The notes under the pieces were generated by a model. The model was not told where the DNA came from. It made no database searches and saw nothing but the letters and a program-made list of their open reading frames with translations. The position numbers and the translations under genes were made by a program. A DNA stretch of 8,132 nucleotides. Source: an uncultured Polaribacter sp. Lineage in GTDB: Bacteria; Bacteroidota; Bacteroidia; Flavobacteriales; Flavobacteriaceae. The first letter of the stretch is position 1. Each line of letters begins with the position of its first letter. Of the stretch, positions 1 to 6,180 are shown piece by piece. The stretch lies in the NCBI GenBank assembly GCA_937936695.1, contig CALHCK010000147.1, positions 1-8,132 of the forward strand, in the 5' to 3' direction.

Positions 1-1
1 A

Positions 2-721
2 GAAACAGGTACCTCAAAAGGTATGGGTGGATCGATGCATATTTTTTCGAAAGAACACCGTTTTTACGGAGGTCACGGAATTGTAGGAGGTCAAATTCCT
101 TTAGGAGCAGGTTTGGCTTTTGCGGATAAGTATTTTAAAAGAGATAACGTTACACTTACCTTTTTTGGAGATGGAGCAGCAAGGCAAGGTTCGTTGCATG
201 AATCCTTTAACTTAGCGATGCTTTGGAATTTGCCAGTAGTATTTTGTGTTGAAAATAATCAATATGCAATGGGAACATCTGTAGAGCGATCCGCAAACCA
301 TACAGATATTTGGAAATTAGGTTTAGGCTATGAAATGCCTTGTGGACCTGTAGACGCTATGAACCCTATTAAAGTTGCAGAAGCTATTGACGAAGCTATA
401 CAAAGAGCTAGACGTGGTGATGGACCAACTTTCTTAGAAATGAAAACATATAGATATAGAGGTCACTCAATGTCTGATGCACAACACTACAGAACTAAAG
501 ACGAAGTAGAAGAATACAAAAAAATAGATCCTATTACACAAGTTAAGGATATTATTTTAGAAAAAGAATATGCTACTGCAGAAGAAATTGCTGCTATAGA
601 TAAAGAGGTGAAGGCTAAGGTTAAAGAATGTGAGCAATTTGCAGAAGAGTCTCCGTATCCTGAAACTCAACAATTATACGACATGGTTTACGAACAAGAA
701 GATTATCCTTTTATAAGTTAA
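2..721 (+). CDS. pdhA: Pyruvate dehydrogenase E1 component subunit alpha (5'-truncated by window edge)
   Basis: This is the thiamine-diphosphate-dependent alpha subunit of E1. With E1 beta it decarboxylates pyruvate and reductively acetylates the lipoyl groups of E2, in the cytoplasm. The reading frame is open to the left edge, and the first visible codons (ETGTSKGMGG) already match the conserved core, so the ATG at 23 is internal. Roughly 100 N-terminal residues lie outside the window, judging by the usual length of about 330. Visible motifs are the GGHGIVGGQIPLGAG stretch, the ThDP/Mg-binding GDG at 167-175 with its paired Asn-Asn at 254-259, and the conserved loop YRGHSMSD at 455-478, which corresponds to the phosphorylation loop of mitochondrial E1 alpha. 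The stop is TAA at 719-721, three bases before pdhC, so the two genes are almost certainly co-transcribed. No E1 beta gene is seen here. Branched-chain or acetoin E1 alpha is the alternative, but the adjoining E2 and the strong PDH-type loop argue against it. Confidence 0.95.
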   Translation, partial: ETGTSKGMGGSMHIFSKEHRFYGGHGIVGGQIPLGAGLAFADKYFKRDNVTLTFFGDGAARQGSLHESFNLAMLWNLPVVFCVENNQYAMGTSVERSANHTDIWKLGLGYEMPCGPVDAMNPIKVAEAIDEAIQRARRGDGPTFLEMKTYRYRGHSMSDAQHYRTKDEVEEYKKIDPITQVKDIILEKEYATAEEIAAIDKEVKAKVKECEQFAEESPYPETQQLYDMVYEQEDYPFIS

Positions 722-724
722 GAT

Positions 725-2335
725 ATGGCTACAGTAATAAATATGCCAAGATTAAGCGACACCATGGAAGAAGGTGTTGTGGCAAAATGGTTAAAAAGCG
801 TTGGAGATAAAATTGAAGAAGGCGATATTTTAGCTGAAATTGAAACAGATAAAGCTACTATGGAATTTGAGTCTTTTTATGAAGGAACTCTTTTACACAT
901 AGGTATACAAGAAGGTGAAACGTCTCCTGTAGATGTTTTATTAGCAGTAATTGGTGAAGAAGGTGAAGACATTTCTGCTATTTTAAATGGTGGTAGCGCT
1001 GCTCCTGCCAAAGAAGAAGCTGCTGCTACAGAAACAAAAGAAGATACTTCTTCTGAAGCTAAAGCTACAGAAAGTGTTGCTATACCAGAAGGTGTACAGG
1101 TAATTACAATGCCTCGTTTAAGTGATACAATGACTGATGGAACTGTGGCAACATGGTTAAAGAAAGTTGGAGATACTGTTGCTGAAGGTGATATGCTTGC
1201 TGAAATTGAAACAGACAAAGCAACTATGGAATTTGAATGTTTCTATGAAGGAACTTTATTATACATAGGTGTGCAAGAAGGTGAAACGGCTCCTGTAGAT
1301 AGTTTATTAACTATTATTGGTCCTGCCGGTACAGATGTTTCTGCAATTGTTGCTAATGGTGGTGCTGCACCTGTTGCTGCTGAAAAACCTGCTGCAACTT
1401 CTACAGAGAAAAAAGAAGAAAAACCTGCTGCTAAAACAACAGAAACTTCTAAACCTGTAACTAACAACACTTCTAATGGTCGTGTTTTTGCATCTCCTTT
1501 AGCTAAAAAAATAGCTTCTGATAAAGGAATTAATTTAGCGGATGTTACTGGTTCTGGTGAAAATGGAAGAATCATTAAAAAAGATATAGAAAATTATACG
1601 CCTGCTGCTAAAGTAGAAACTAGTGCTGCTGCAACTTTTGTTGCTGCTGGTCAAGAAAAATCTGAAGAAGTTAAAAACTCTCAGATGCGTAAAGCTATTG
1701 CTAAATCTTTAGGTAATTCTAAATTTACTGCGCCAGACTTTAGTTTAAATATAGAAGTTAGTATGGATAATGCTATGGCTTCTAGAAAAATTATTAACGC
1801 AATTCCAGACACTAAAGTATCTTTTAACGATATGGTAGTTAAAGCATGTGCAATGGCGTTAAGAAAACATCCACAAGTAAATACATCTTGGACAGATACT
1901 CATACAGTTTACCATAGCCATATACACGTTGGTGTTGCTGTTGCTGTAGATGATGGTTTATTAGTACCTGTTATTAAACATACAGACGAATTAAGCTTAA
2001 CTGCAATTGGTGCTGGTGTTAGAGATTTAGCTGGTAAAGCTAGAAAGAAAAAAATTACTCCTGCAGATATGCAAGGAAGTACTTTTACTGTTTCTAATTT
2101 AGGTATGTTTGGTATAGAGAATTTTAATTCTATTATTAACCAACCTAACTCTGCAATTTTATCTGTTGGGGCTATTGTAGAAAAACCAGTTGTTAAAAAT
2201 GGTCAGATAGTTGTAGGTAATACAATGAAACTTACTTTAACTTGTGATCATAGAACTGTTGATGGTGCTGTAGGTGCTGCATTTTTACAAACATTAAAAA
2301 CTTTTATAGAAAACCCTGTTACTATGTTAGCTTAA
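725..2335 (+). CDS. pdhC: Dihydrolipoamide acetyltransferase, E2 of pyruvate dehydrogenase complex, two lipoyl domains
   Basis: E2 forms the core of the complex and moves the acetyl group from lipoyl-lysine to CoA. Of 536 residues, lipoyl domain 1 spans about 2-86 with lipoyl-lysine K43 in ETDKATMEFE. An Ala/Glu/Thr-rich linker follows to about 120. Lipoyl domain 2 spans about 124-208 with K165. A second Ala/Pro/Lys/Thr linker runs to about 250. The peripheral-subunit (E1/E3) binding domain lies at about 253-291 (FASPLAKKIA ... GENGRIIKKDI). The catalytic domain runs from about 315 to the end, with the active-site DHRTVDG (H509, D513). All domains are intact. The start at 725 puts the lipoyl fold at the very N-terminus, as expected; it follows the pdhA stop by 3 bases and has no Shine-Dalgarno site. 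Alanine is written almost only as GCT/GCA, in runs in the linkers. The substrate is assigned as pyruvate from the upstream pdhA; succinyl-transferring E2 normally carries one lipoyl domain. Confidence 0.96.
   Translation: MATVINMPRLSDTMEEGVVAKWLKSVGDKIEEGDILAEIETDKATMEFESFYEGTLLHIGIQEGETSPVDVLLAVIGEEGEDISAILNGGSAAPAKEEAAATETKEDTSSEAKATESVAIPEGVQVITMPRLSDTMTDGTVATWLKKVGDTVAEGDMLAEIETDKATMEFECFYEGTLLYIGVQEGETAPVDSLLTIIGPAGTDVSAIVANGGAAPVAAEKPAATSTEKKEEKPAAKTTETSKPVTNNTSNGRVFASPLAKKIASDKGINLADVTGSGENGRIIKKDIENYTPAAKVETSAAATFVAAGQEKSEEVKNSQMRKAIAKSLGNSKFTAPDFSLNIEVSMDNAMASRKIINAIPDTKVSFNDMVVKACAMALRKHPQVNTSWTDTHTVYHSHIHVGVAVAVDDGLLVPVIKHTDELSLTAIGAGVRDLAGKARKKKITPADMQGSTFTVSNLGMFGIENFNSIINQPNSAILSVGAIVEKPVVKNGQIVVGNTMKLTLTCDHRTVDGAVGAAFLQTLKTFIENPVTMLA
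833..934 (+). repeat. Lipoyl-domain DNA repeat, copy 1
   Basis: The copy encodes residues 37-70 of PdhC around lipoyl-lysine K43. It aligns without gaps to 1199-1300, 366 bases downstream and in the same frame. I count 91 of 102 identical bases, and most differences are in third codon positions. It reflects duplication of the lipoyl domain inside one gene. Confidence 0.85.
1199..1300 (+). repeat. Lipoyl-domain DNA repeat, copy 2
   Basis: The copy encodes residues 159-192 of PdhC around lipoyl-lysine K165 and is the partner of 833-934. Four of the 34 codons change the amino acid: Ser to Cys, His to Tyr, Ile to Val, and Ser to Ala. The rest differ silently or not at all. Confidence 0.85.
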
Positions 2336-2358
2336 GTTTTCTTATAAATTTAAAATAT

Positions 2359-2400
2359 AAAACCATTTCAATCTTTACTTTTTGGAATGGTTTTTGTCTT
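2359..2400 (+). terminator. Rho-independent terminator after pdhC
   Basis: Bases 2359-2371 pair with 2382-2394 in a 13-bp stem with one T-G wobble, around a 10-base loop. The AACCATT / AATGGTT core is readable by eye. The descending arm runs into TTTTT and then GTCTTTT. The hairpin starts 24 bases after the pdhC stop and should end the pdhA-pdhC transcript before the next gene. Confidence 0.75.
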
Positions 2401-2407
2401 TTATATA

Positions 2408-2427
2408 ACAACAAAAATCAAAAAAAA
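2408..2427 (+). promoter_or_regulatory. A-rich translation-initiation leader
   Basis: The 20 bases before the ATG at 2428 are almost entirely A with a few C and one T, and they contain no purine-rich Shine-Dalgarno sequence. Genes of Bacteroidota typically lack Shine-Dalgarno sites and favour A-rich leaders, so this supports the chosen start. No convincing TAnnTTTG -7 element was found upstream; the promoter must overlap or follow the pdhC terminator. Confidence 0.35.
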
Positions 2428-3276
2428 ATGAACAAAAAAATTACGTTATTAGTACTGTTATGTATTTCTTTTAGTACATTAATTAGTCAAGAAAAAATTA
2501 AAGGAAACAAAAACATTACTACTGTTAAAACAGACTTAAAGGCTTTTAGTAAAGTAGTTATACAAAATGATTTTAAAGTTAATTTACAAAAATCAGACTC
2601 TCCTGCTGTTGAAATTGAAACAGATGAAAATATTCATGATGCAATTATAGTTAGTGAAATGAATGAGACATTAACTATTTCTACTTCTAAGAAAATAAGA
2701 GCTAGTAAAAAATTACTAATTACAATACATTATAACCAACCTTTAGAAGTACTTACGGTTAAAGATGATGCCGAAGTAGCTAGTGTTACTACTTTAAAAA
2801 CACCTAATTTTACTCTTAATATTGATGATTATGCGAAGGCTGAATTAACAATACAATCTGATGATTTTACGTTAAAAAATGGAAATAAATCTAGAATTCC
2901 ATTAAGATCTAAATCTAAATTAACTGTAGATAGTAAAAAAGCTCATTTATTTTTTAATGAATCTAGTAATACTGATTTAGCAATTAATAATGATAGCTTA
3001 AAAGTTATTATGTCTGATAGATCTACTGTTAATATTTCTGGTACTGTTAATTTTTTAGAGGCTACAACTTCAGATTCATCTGATTTTGAAGGTAAAGATT
3101 TAAATGTTAAAAGTGTTGAAACAACTGTAAAAGGTAGTAGTAACTTTGTTATTATGGCTATAGATAGTATTAACTTAAACGCTTCTGAAAAAGGGAAGAC
3201 TGAAGTTTATGGCTCTCCAAAAATCACTCTTTCTAAATTTACAGATACATCTAAACTTTTTAAGAAAGAACTATAA
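2428..3276 (+). CDS. Secreted head-GIN (DUF2807-like) domain protein, beta-solenoid type
   Basis: This is an exported protein of 282 residues. A signal peptide is clear: MNKK, a hydrophobic core to about residue 19, then a likely cut in LIS-QEK after S20. The following G-N-K-N-I and the stretch FSKVVIQNDFKVNLQKSD, ending at a DENI (about 40-69), match the opening strand pattern of the head-GIN domain (Pfam DUF2807, loosely named putative auto-transporter adhesin). The rest is short alternating strands rich in Ser, Thr, Asp, Lys and Asn, as expected for a right-handed beta-helix. There is no type IX C-terminal domain, no cysteine after the signal peptide, and no membrane anchor. C12 is preceded by L-L, so it is not a lipobox. 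The protein should be periplasmic or released. The gene sits alone between two terminators. The molecular function of this family is not established, and adhesion is only a name-based guess. Confidence 0.72.
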   Translation: MNKKITLLVLLCISFSTLISQEKIKGNKNITTVKTDLKAFSKVVIQNDFKVNLQKSDSPAVEIETDENIHDAIIVSEMNETLTISTSKKIRASKKLLITIHYNQPLEVLTVKDDAEVASVTTLKTPNFTLNIDDYAKAELTIQSDDFTLKNGNKSRIPLRSKSKLTVDSKKAHLFFNESSNTDLAINNDSLKVIMSDRSTVNISGTVNFLEATTSDSSDFEGKDLNVKSVETTVKGSSNFVIMAIDSINLNASEKGKTEVYGSPKITLSKFTDTSKLFKKEL

Positions 3277-3293
3277 AATTTAAAGTTTTATAG
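3271..3293 (+). other. Small perfect inverted repeat over the stop codon of the head-GIN gene
   Basis: CTATAAAA (3271-3278) is followed by seven bases and its exact reverse complement TTTTATAG (3286-3293). The left arm contains the stop codon at 3274-3276. The right arm shares bases 3289-3293 with the outer stem of the larger terminator hairpin, so the two foldings exclude each other at their edges. It is AT-only apart from the outer pair and weak, and may be chance in this composition. Confidence 0.4.
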
Positions 3294-3334
3294 ATAAAAA
3301 AAAACTCGCTTAAAGCGAGTTTTTTTTATCTATA
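3289..3334. terminator. Long bidirectional terminator between convergent genes
   Basis: The core ACTCGCT-TAA-AGCGAGT (3304-3320) is flanked by A9 on the left (3296-3304) and T8 on the right (3320-3327). An outer arm TATAGAT (3289-3295) pairs with ATCTATA (3328-3334). With one A bulged the arms pair for about 21 bp around a 3-base loop. On the plus strand the U-run follows the hairpin that ends the head-GIN transcript; on the minus strand the A-run becomes the U-run for the rhomboid transcript. The right arm overlaps the final rhomboid codons and its stop at 3310-3312. Confidence 0.9.
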
Positions 3335-4047
3335 GAATTGAGTAATTGATCATTCGTTTCTTCTAATATTTCGATATCAGTTTCTTCTACTATTTCTTCT
3401 TCTAAAGCTGGTGGATTAAAATTACCATCTTCATCAAACAATAAATCGAATTCTGTTTCTTTAAACTCATATTTTTCTTGAACCATTCCTAGATTTCTGT
3501 ATACATAAGAAAAAATAATTCCGACTAATAAACCAGATAAATGCCCTTCCCAAGACATTCCATCTTTTACAGGTAACACATACCAAATCATACTTCCGTA
3601 TAAAAATATAATTATTAAAGACAATGCAACTAACCTGTAATGCTTTCTTATTATTCCGCTAAAAAAAACAAAACTAAAAAGTAAATACACTACTCCACTT
3701 GCACCAATATGATATGAGTCTCTGGCAATACACCAAGTAAGAAATCCTGTTAAAAGCGCGCCTAAAAACAACACTTTATGAGCAGCTTCTTTATAAAAAT
3801 AATATAAACTACCTAAGAGCACAAATAAAGGTATAGAATTATTAAAAAGATGGCTAGGTCCGCTATGTATAAAATGTGTAAACACTATACCTCTTAGCCC
3901 TAAGAATGTTCTTGGTTGAACTCCTAGTTTATTAAAATTAAATCCAAATTTTATCTCCACCCAATATATCACCCAAATACCTAACACATAAATAAAAGGG
4001 ATTTTAAGAAAAGAAAGAGCGTCTTCTGTTTTTTTTTGTTCTTCCAT
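3310..4047 (-). CDS. Rhomboid family intramembrane serine protease
   Basis: A 245-residue inner-membrane protein of the rhomboid family, which cleaves substrates within or near their transmembrane helices. The catalytic serine is S117 in GASGVVY, with the family tyrosine at S+4 (Y121). The catalytic histidine is H169 in WEGHLSG. H66 and N70 in HLFNN form the HxxxN oxyanion motif. About six hydrophobic helices can be read: roughly 14-33, 70-85, 91-108, 115-133, 138-158 and 167-186. The tail from about 197 to the end is hydrophilic and strongly acidic (DLLFDEDG, then ALEEEIVEETDIEILEE) and should be cytosolic. The loop-1 Trp-Arg motif of GlpG is not evident. All residues needed for activity are present. 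The gene is convergent with the head-GIN gene and divergent from rarA. The ATG at 4047 is the only start giving the short charged N-terminus MEEQKKTED. Substrates cannot be inferred. Confidence 0.92.
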   Translation of the reverse strand: MEEQKKTEDALSFLKIPFIYVLGIWVIYWVEIKFGFNFNKLGVQPRTFLGLRGIVFTHFIHSGPSHLFNNSIPLFVLLGSLYYFYKEAAHKVLFLGALLTGFLTWCIARDSYHIGASGVVYLLFSFVFFSGIIRKHYRLVALSLIIIFLYGSMIWYVLPVKDGMSWEGHLSGLLVGIIFSYVYRNLGMVQEKYEFKETEFDLLFDEDGNFNPPALEEEIVEETDIEILEETNDQLLNSIDKKNSL

Positions 4048-4060
4048 AAAATTAATATAT

Positions 4061-4091
4061 CAAAAAAGTATCCAATTATAAAAACTACAAA
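4061..4091 (-). promoter_or_regulatory. Possible Bacteroidota-type promoter of the rhomboid gene
   Basis: Read on the minus strand, TTTG (4091-4088) is followed after 17 bases by TACTTTTTTG (4070-4061). This resembles the TTTG ... TAnnTTTG promoter of Bacteroidota, but with two extra T in the downstream box. It would leave a leader of only about 8 bases before the ATG at 4047. The match is imperfect and the region is AT-rich, so this is tentative. Confidence 0.25.
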
Positions 4092-4122
4092 TTCTGTCAG
4101 AAATCTTTGTTATTTTTACTGA

Positions 4123-5394
4123 ATGAATGAACCTTTGGCAGAAAGAGTTAGACCTAAAGTATTAGAAGACTATATTAGTCAGCAACACTTAGTAGGTAAA
4201 AATGGTGTTTTAACCAATTTAATAAAAAAAGGAATCATACCTTCTTTAATTCTTTGGGGGCCTCCTGGTATTGGAAAAACAACCCTTGCCAATATTATAG
4301 CTAAAGAATCTGAAAGACCTTTTTATACACTTAGCGCAATAAGTTCTGGAGTTAAAGATGTTAGAGAGGTTATAGAAAAAGCTAAAAAAAGTAGCGGTTT
4401 ATTTACTACAAAAAACCCTATTTTGTTTATTGATGAAATTCATCGCTTTAGCAAATCTCAACAAGACTCTTTATTAGGTGCCGTAGAAAAAGGTTGGGTA
4501 ACATTAATTGGTGCCACTACAGAAAACCCTAGTTTTGAAGTAATACCAGCACTACTATCTCGTTGCCAAGTATACATTTTAAACGCCTTTGATAAAGAAG
4601 ATTTAATAGCATTAATAAATAGAGCTATTACTAAAGACTCTTTTTTAGCATCAAAAAAAATTACAATTAAAGAAACTGAAGCCTTATTGCAAGTATCTGG
4701 AGGTGATGCTAGAAAGTTATTAAATATATTTGAGCTACTTGTTTCTGCTGAAGATGAAATAGAAATTACCAACAAATTGGTATTAGAAAAAGTACAAAAA
4801 AGTGGTTCTAGATACGATAAAACAGGAGAACAACATTATGATATTATATCTGCTTTTATAAAATCTATTCGTGGTAGTGATCCTAACGGGGCTGTTTATT
4901 GGTTAGCGAGAATGTTAGATGGCGGAGAAGATGTAAAATTTATTGCCAGAAGATTACTTATTTTAGCATCTGAAGATATTGGAAACGCAAACCCTACTGC
5001 TTTAATTTTAGCAAATAATACTTTTCAGGCGGTAACTGTAATTGGTAATCCTGAATCAAGAATTATTTTAAGTCAGTGCGCAATTTATTTGGCTAATTCT
5101 GCAAAAAGCAATGCTTCTTACCTTGCCATAAACAATGCTTTACACTTGGTTCAACAAACAGGAGATTTATCAATACCGCTACATTTAAGAAATGCACCTA
5201 CAAAATTGATGAAAGACTTAGATTATGGGAAAGATTATAAATATGCCCATAACTATGAAAACAATTTTGTAGAACAAGAATTTTTACCCGATGAAATTAC
5301 AAACACAAAATTATACGAACCAGGTAATAATGCTAGAGAAAATCAGTTTAAAGAAATACTTAAAAAACGTTGGAAGAAAAAATATAATTATTAA
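4123..5394 (+). CDS. rarA: Replication-associated recombination protein A (RarA/MgsA/WRNIP1 family AAA+ ATPase)
   Basis: This clamp-loader-like AAA+ ATPase acts at stalled or gapped replication forks, is known to bind SSB and DNA ends in other bacteria, and forms tetramers. The 423 residues are close to the family's usual length. The N-terminus PLAERVRPKVLEDYISQQHLVG is the family signature, split here as PLAERVRPKVLEDY and QQHLVG. Walker A is GPPGIGKTT (46-54) and Walker B is ILFIDEIHRF (100-109). Sensor 1 is GATTENPSF (130-138), and the arginine finger is R147 in LLSRC. Sensor 2 is R197 in GGDARKLLN. The C-terminal tetramerisation region begins near KTGEQHYDIISAFIKSIRG and includes WLARMLDGGED and ASEDIGNANP. 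The chosen ATG begins MNEPLAERVRP and leaves no room for a longer conserved N-terminus. The stop overlaps the stop of the convergent gene. TATTTTTA at 4111-4118 resembles a -7 box but lies only four bases before the start, so I do not call a promoter. Confidence 0.96.
   Translation: MNEPLAERVRPKVLEDYISQQHLVGKNGVLTNLIKKGIIPSLILWGPPGIGKTTLANIIAKESERPFYTLSAISSGVKDVREVIEKAKKSSGLFTTKNPILFIDEIHRFSKSQQDSLLGAVEKGWVTLIGATTENPSFEVIPALLSRCQVYILNAFDKEDLIALINRAITKDSFLASKKITIKETEALLQVSGGDARKLLNIFELLVSAEDEIEITNKLVLEKVQKSGSRYDKTGEQHYDIISAFIKSIRGSDPNGAVYWLARMLDGGEDVKFIARRLLILASEDIGNANPTALILANNTFQAVTVIGNPESRIILSQCAIYLANSAKSNASYLAINNALHLVQQTGDLSIPLHLRNAPTKLMKDLDYGKDYKYAHNYENNFVEQEFLPDEITNTKLYEPGNNARENQFKEILKKRWKKKYNY
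5391..5394. other. Overlapping stop codons of convergent genes (TTAA)
   Basis: The palindrome TTAA holds the rarA stop on the plus strand (TAA at 5392-5394) and the stop of the opposing secreted-protein gene on the minus strand (complement of 5391-5393). No hairpin with a T-run is visible within about 40 bases on either side, so the two transcripts must overlap by some length. Confidence 0.9.
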
Positions 5395-6179
5395 AATTTA
5401 ACTTGATACTTTTCTGAAACCTTTTTATTTGCTTGATAATACTCTGCTATCCAAAAAAAGTCTTTTTTATAAAATACTCCGTTTTTATCTTTAATAATAA
5501 AAACATTTTCAATGTTTGTTTTTAGCACATTAAAAACTATTTCAGGTTTTGTATTTACTAATTGATATCCGTTTGATGTAGGTTGTGCATATAAAACGTT
5601 TATTAAAACAGTCTGTTTTTTAAATGATGTTTTATTTTTTACTACAGGTTTATCTTGTAACACAGGTACTCTTTTTACGTCTTCTTTTTCCGTAGGTTTT
5701 TTACTGATTTCAATCTTTTTAGTTTCAGTTACAGTATTATAAGTATTGCTAGGGTTATATTTAAATGTTGCTATAGATTTATAAGCATTTCTAATAGCCT
5801 CTGAATACGATCTTTTAAAATCTTTTTGTCTAGAAATACCCTCGCTAGATTTGTAAATTAAATTACCGTAGCAATCTTTAAATTCTATATAACTTTTTGT
5901 TTTAAATAATCCTGAATCATCAGTAACGCTAACAATTGCTGCCAAACATCTATTAGTAGCTAAATCTTTTGGTAAAATATCATCACTTAAAAAAACATTA
6001 AAATTATTTTTCTTTAATAAAAATTTAGTTAGTGAACTTGTTTGGTATTGATCTGCTTTTTTTAGGTAATCAAATTTACTATTAACTATAATGTATTTAT
6101 AGTCGTTTAATTTTTCTAACTGAGCATGCAATTGTACACTTAACACTAATAAAAGAAGAACTATAAATTTACGTAACAT
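5391..6179 (-). CDS. Uncharacterised secreted protein, last gene of a three-gene envelope unit
   Basis: I do not recognise a named family. The 262-residue product starts with a clean signal peptide (MLRK, a Leu/Val-rich core, cut in LHA-QLE after A19), so it is periplasmic or released. Residues from about 27 to 140 form a compact alpha/beta-looking part. It opens KYIIVNSKFDYLKKADQYQ, includes a Cys pair about 25 residues apart (RCLAAIVSV ... FKDCYGN), and ends in a helix-like SYSEAIRNAYKSI. A Lys/Thr/Pro/Val-rich low-complexity linker follows (about 150-190, KKIEISKKPTEKEDVK). A C-terminal strand-rich part with many aromatic residues (KKDFFWIAEYY) ends the protein. It lies one base after the DUF5723-like gene and should be translated from the same mRNA. 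A role as a periplasmic partner of that barrel is inference from order alone. The N-terminal part loosely recalls small lipoprotein-type alpha/beta domains, but no motif proves it. Confidence 0.8.
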   Translation of the reverse strand: MLRKFIVLLLLVLSVQLHAQLEKLNDYKYIIVNSKFDYLKKADQYQTSSLTKFLLKKNNFNVFLSDDILPKDLATNRCLAAIVSVTDDSGLFKTKSYIEFKDCYGNLIYKSSEGISRQKDFKRSYSEAIRNAYKSIATFKYNPSNTYNTVTETKKIEISKKPTEKEDVKRVPVLQDKPVVKNKTSFKKQTVLINVLYAQPTSNGYQLVNTKPEIVFNVLKTNIENVFIIKDKNGVFYKKDFFWIAEYYQANKKVSEKYQVKF

Positions 6180-6180
6180 A

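Noticed and set aside
23..25. ATG as the start of pdhA
   Set aside because: The seven codons before it (ETGTSKG) already match the conserved E1 alpha core, so the gene continues beyond the left edge and this Met is internal.
877..1218. Minus-strand open frame of 113 codons opposite pdhC
   Set aside because: It lies wholly antisense to the first lipoyl domain and linker. Its Ser/Val/Ala-rich composition mirrors the codons of PdhC, and no initiation context or domain is visible.
1243..1575. Minus-strand open frame of 110 codons opposite pdhC
   Set aside because: It is antisense to the second lipoyl domain. Its C-terminus resembles that of the frame at 877-1218 only because both mirror the duplicated lipoyl DNA.
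2428..2466. Lipoprotein reading of the head-GIN signal peptide at C12
   Set aside because: The residues before C12 are V-L-L, without the small residue needed at -1, while a standard cut after S20 fits well.
4111..4118. TATTTTTA as the -7 box of a rarA promoter
   Set aside because: It is four bases before the start codon, differs from TAnnTTTG at the last base, and has no clear TTG box at the proper distance upstream.
4458..4775. Minus-strand open frame of 105 codons opposite rarA
   Set aside because: It is fully inside the well-conserved AAA+ region of rarA and shows no recognisable domain or start signal.
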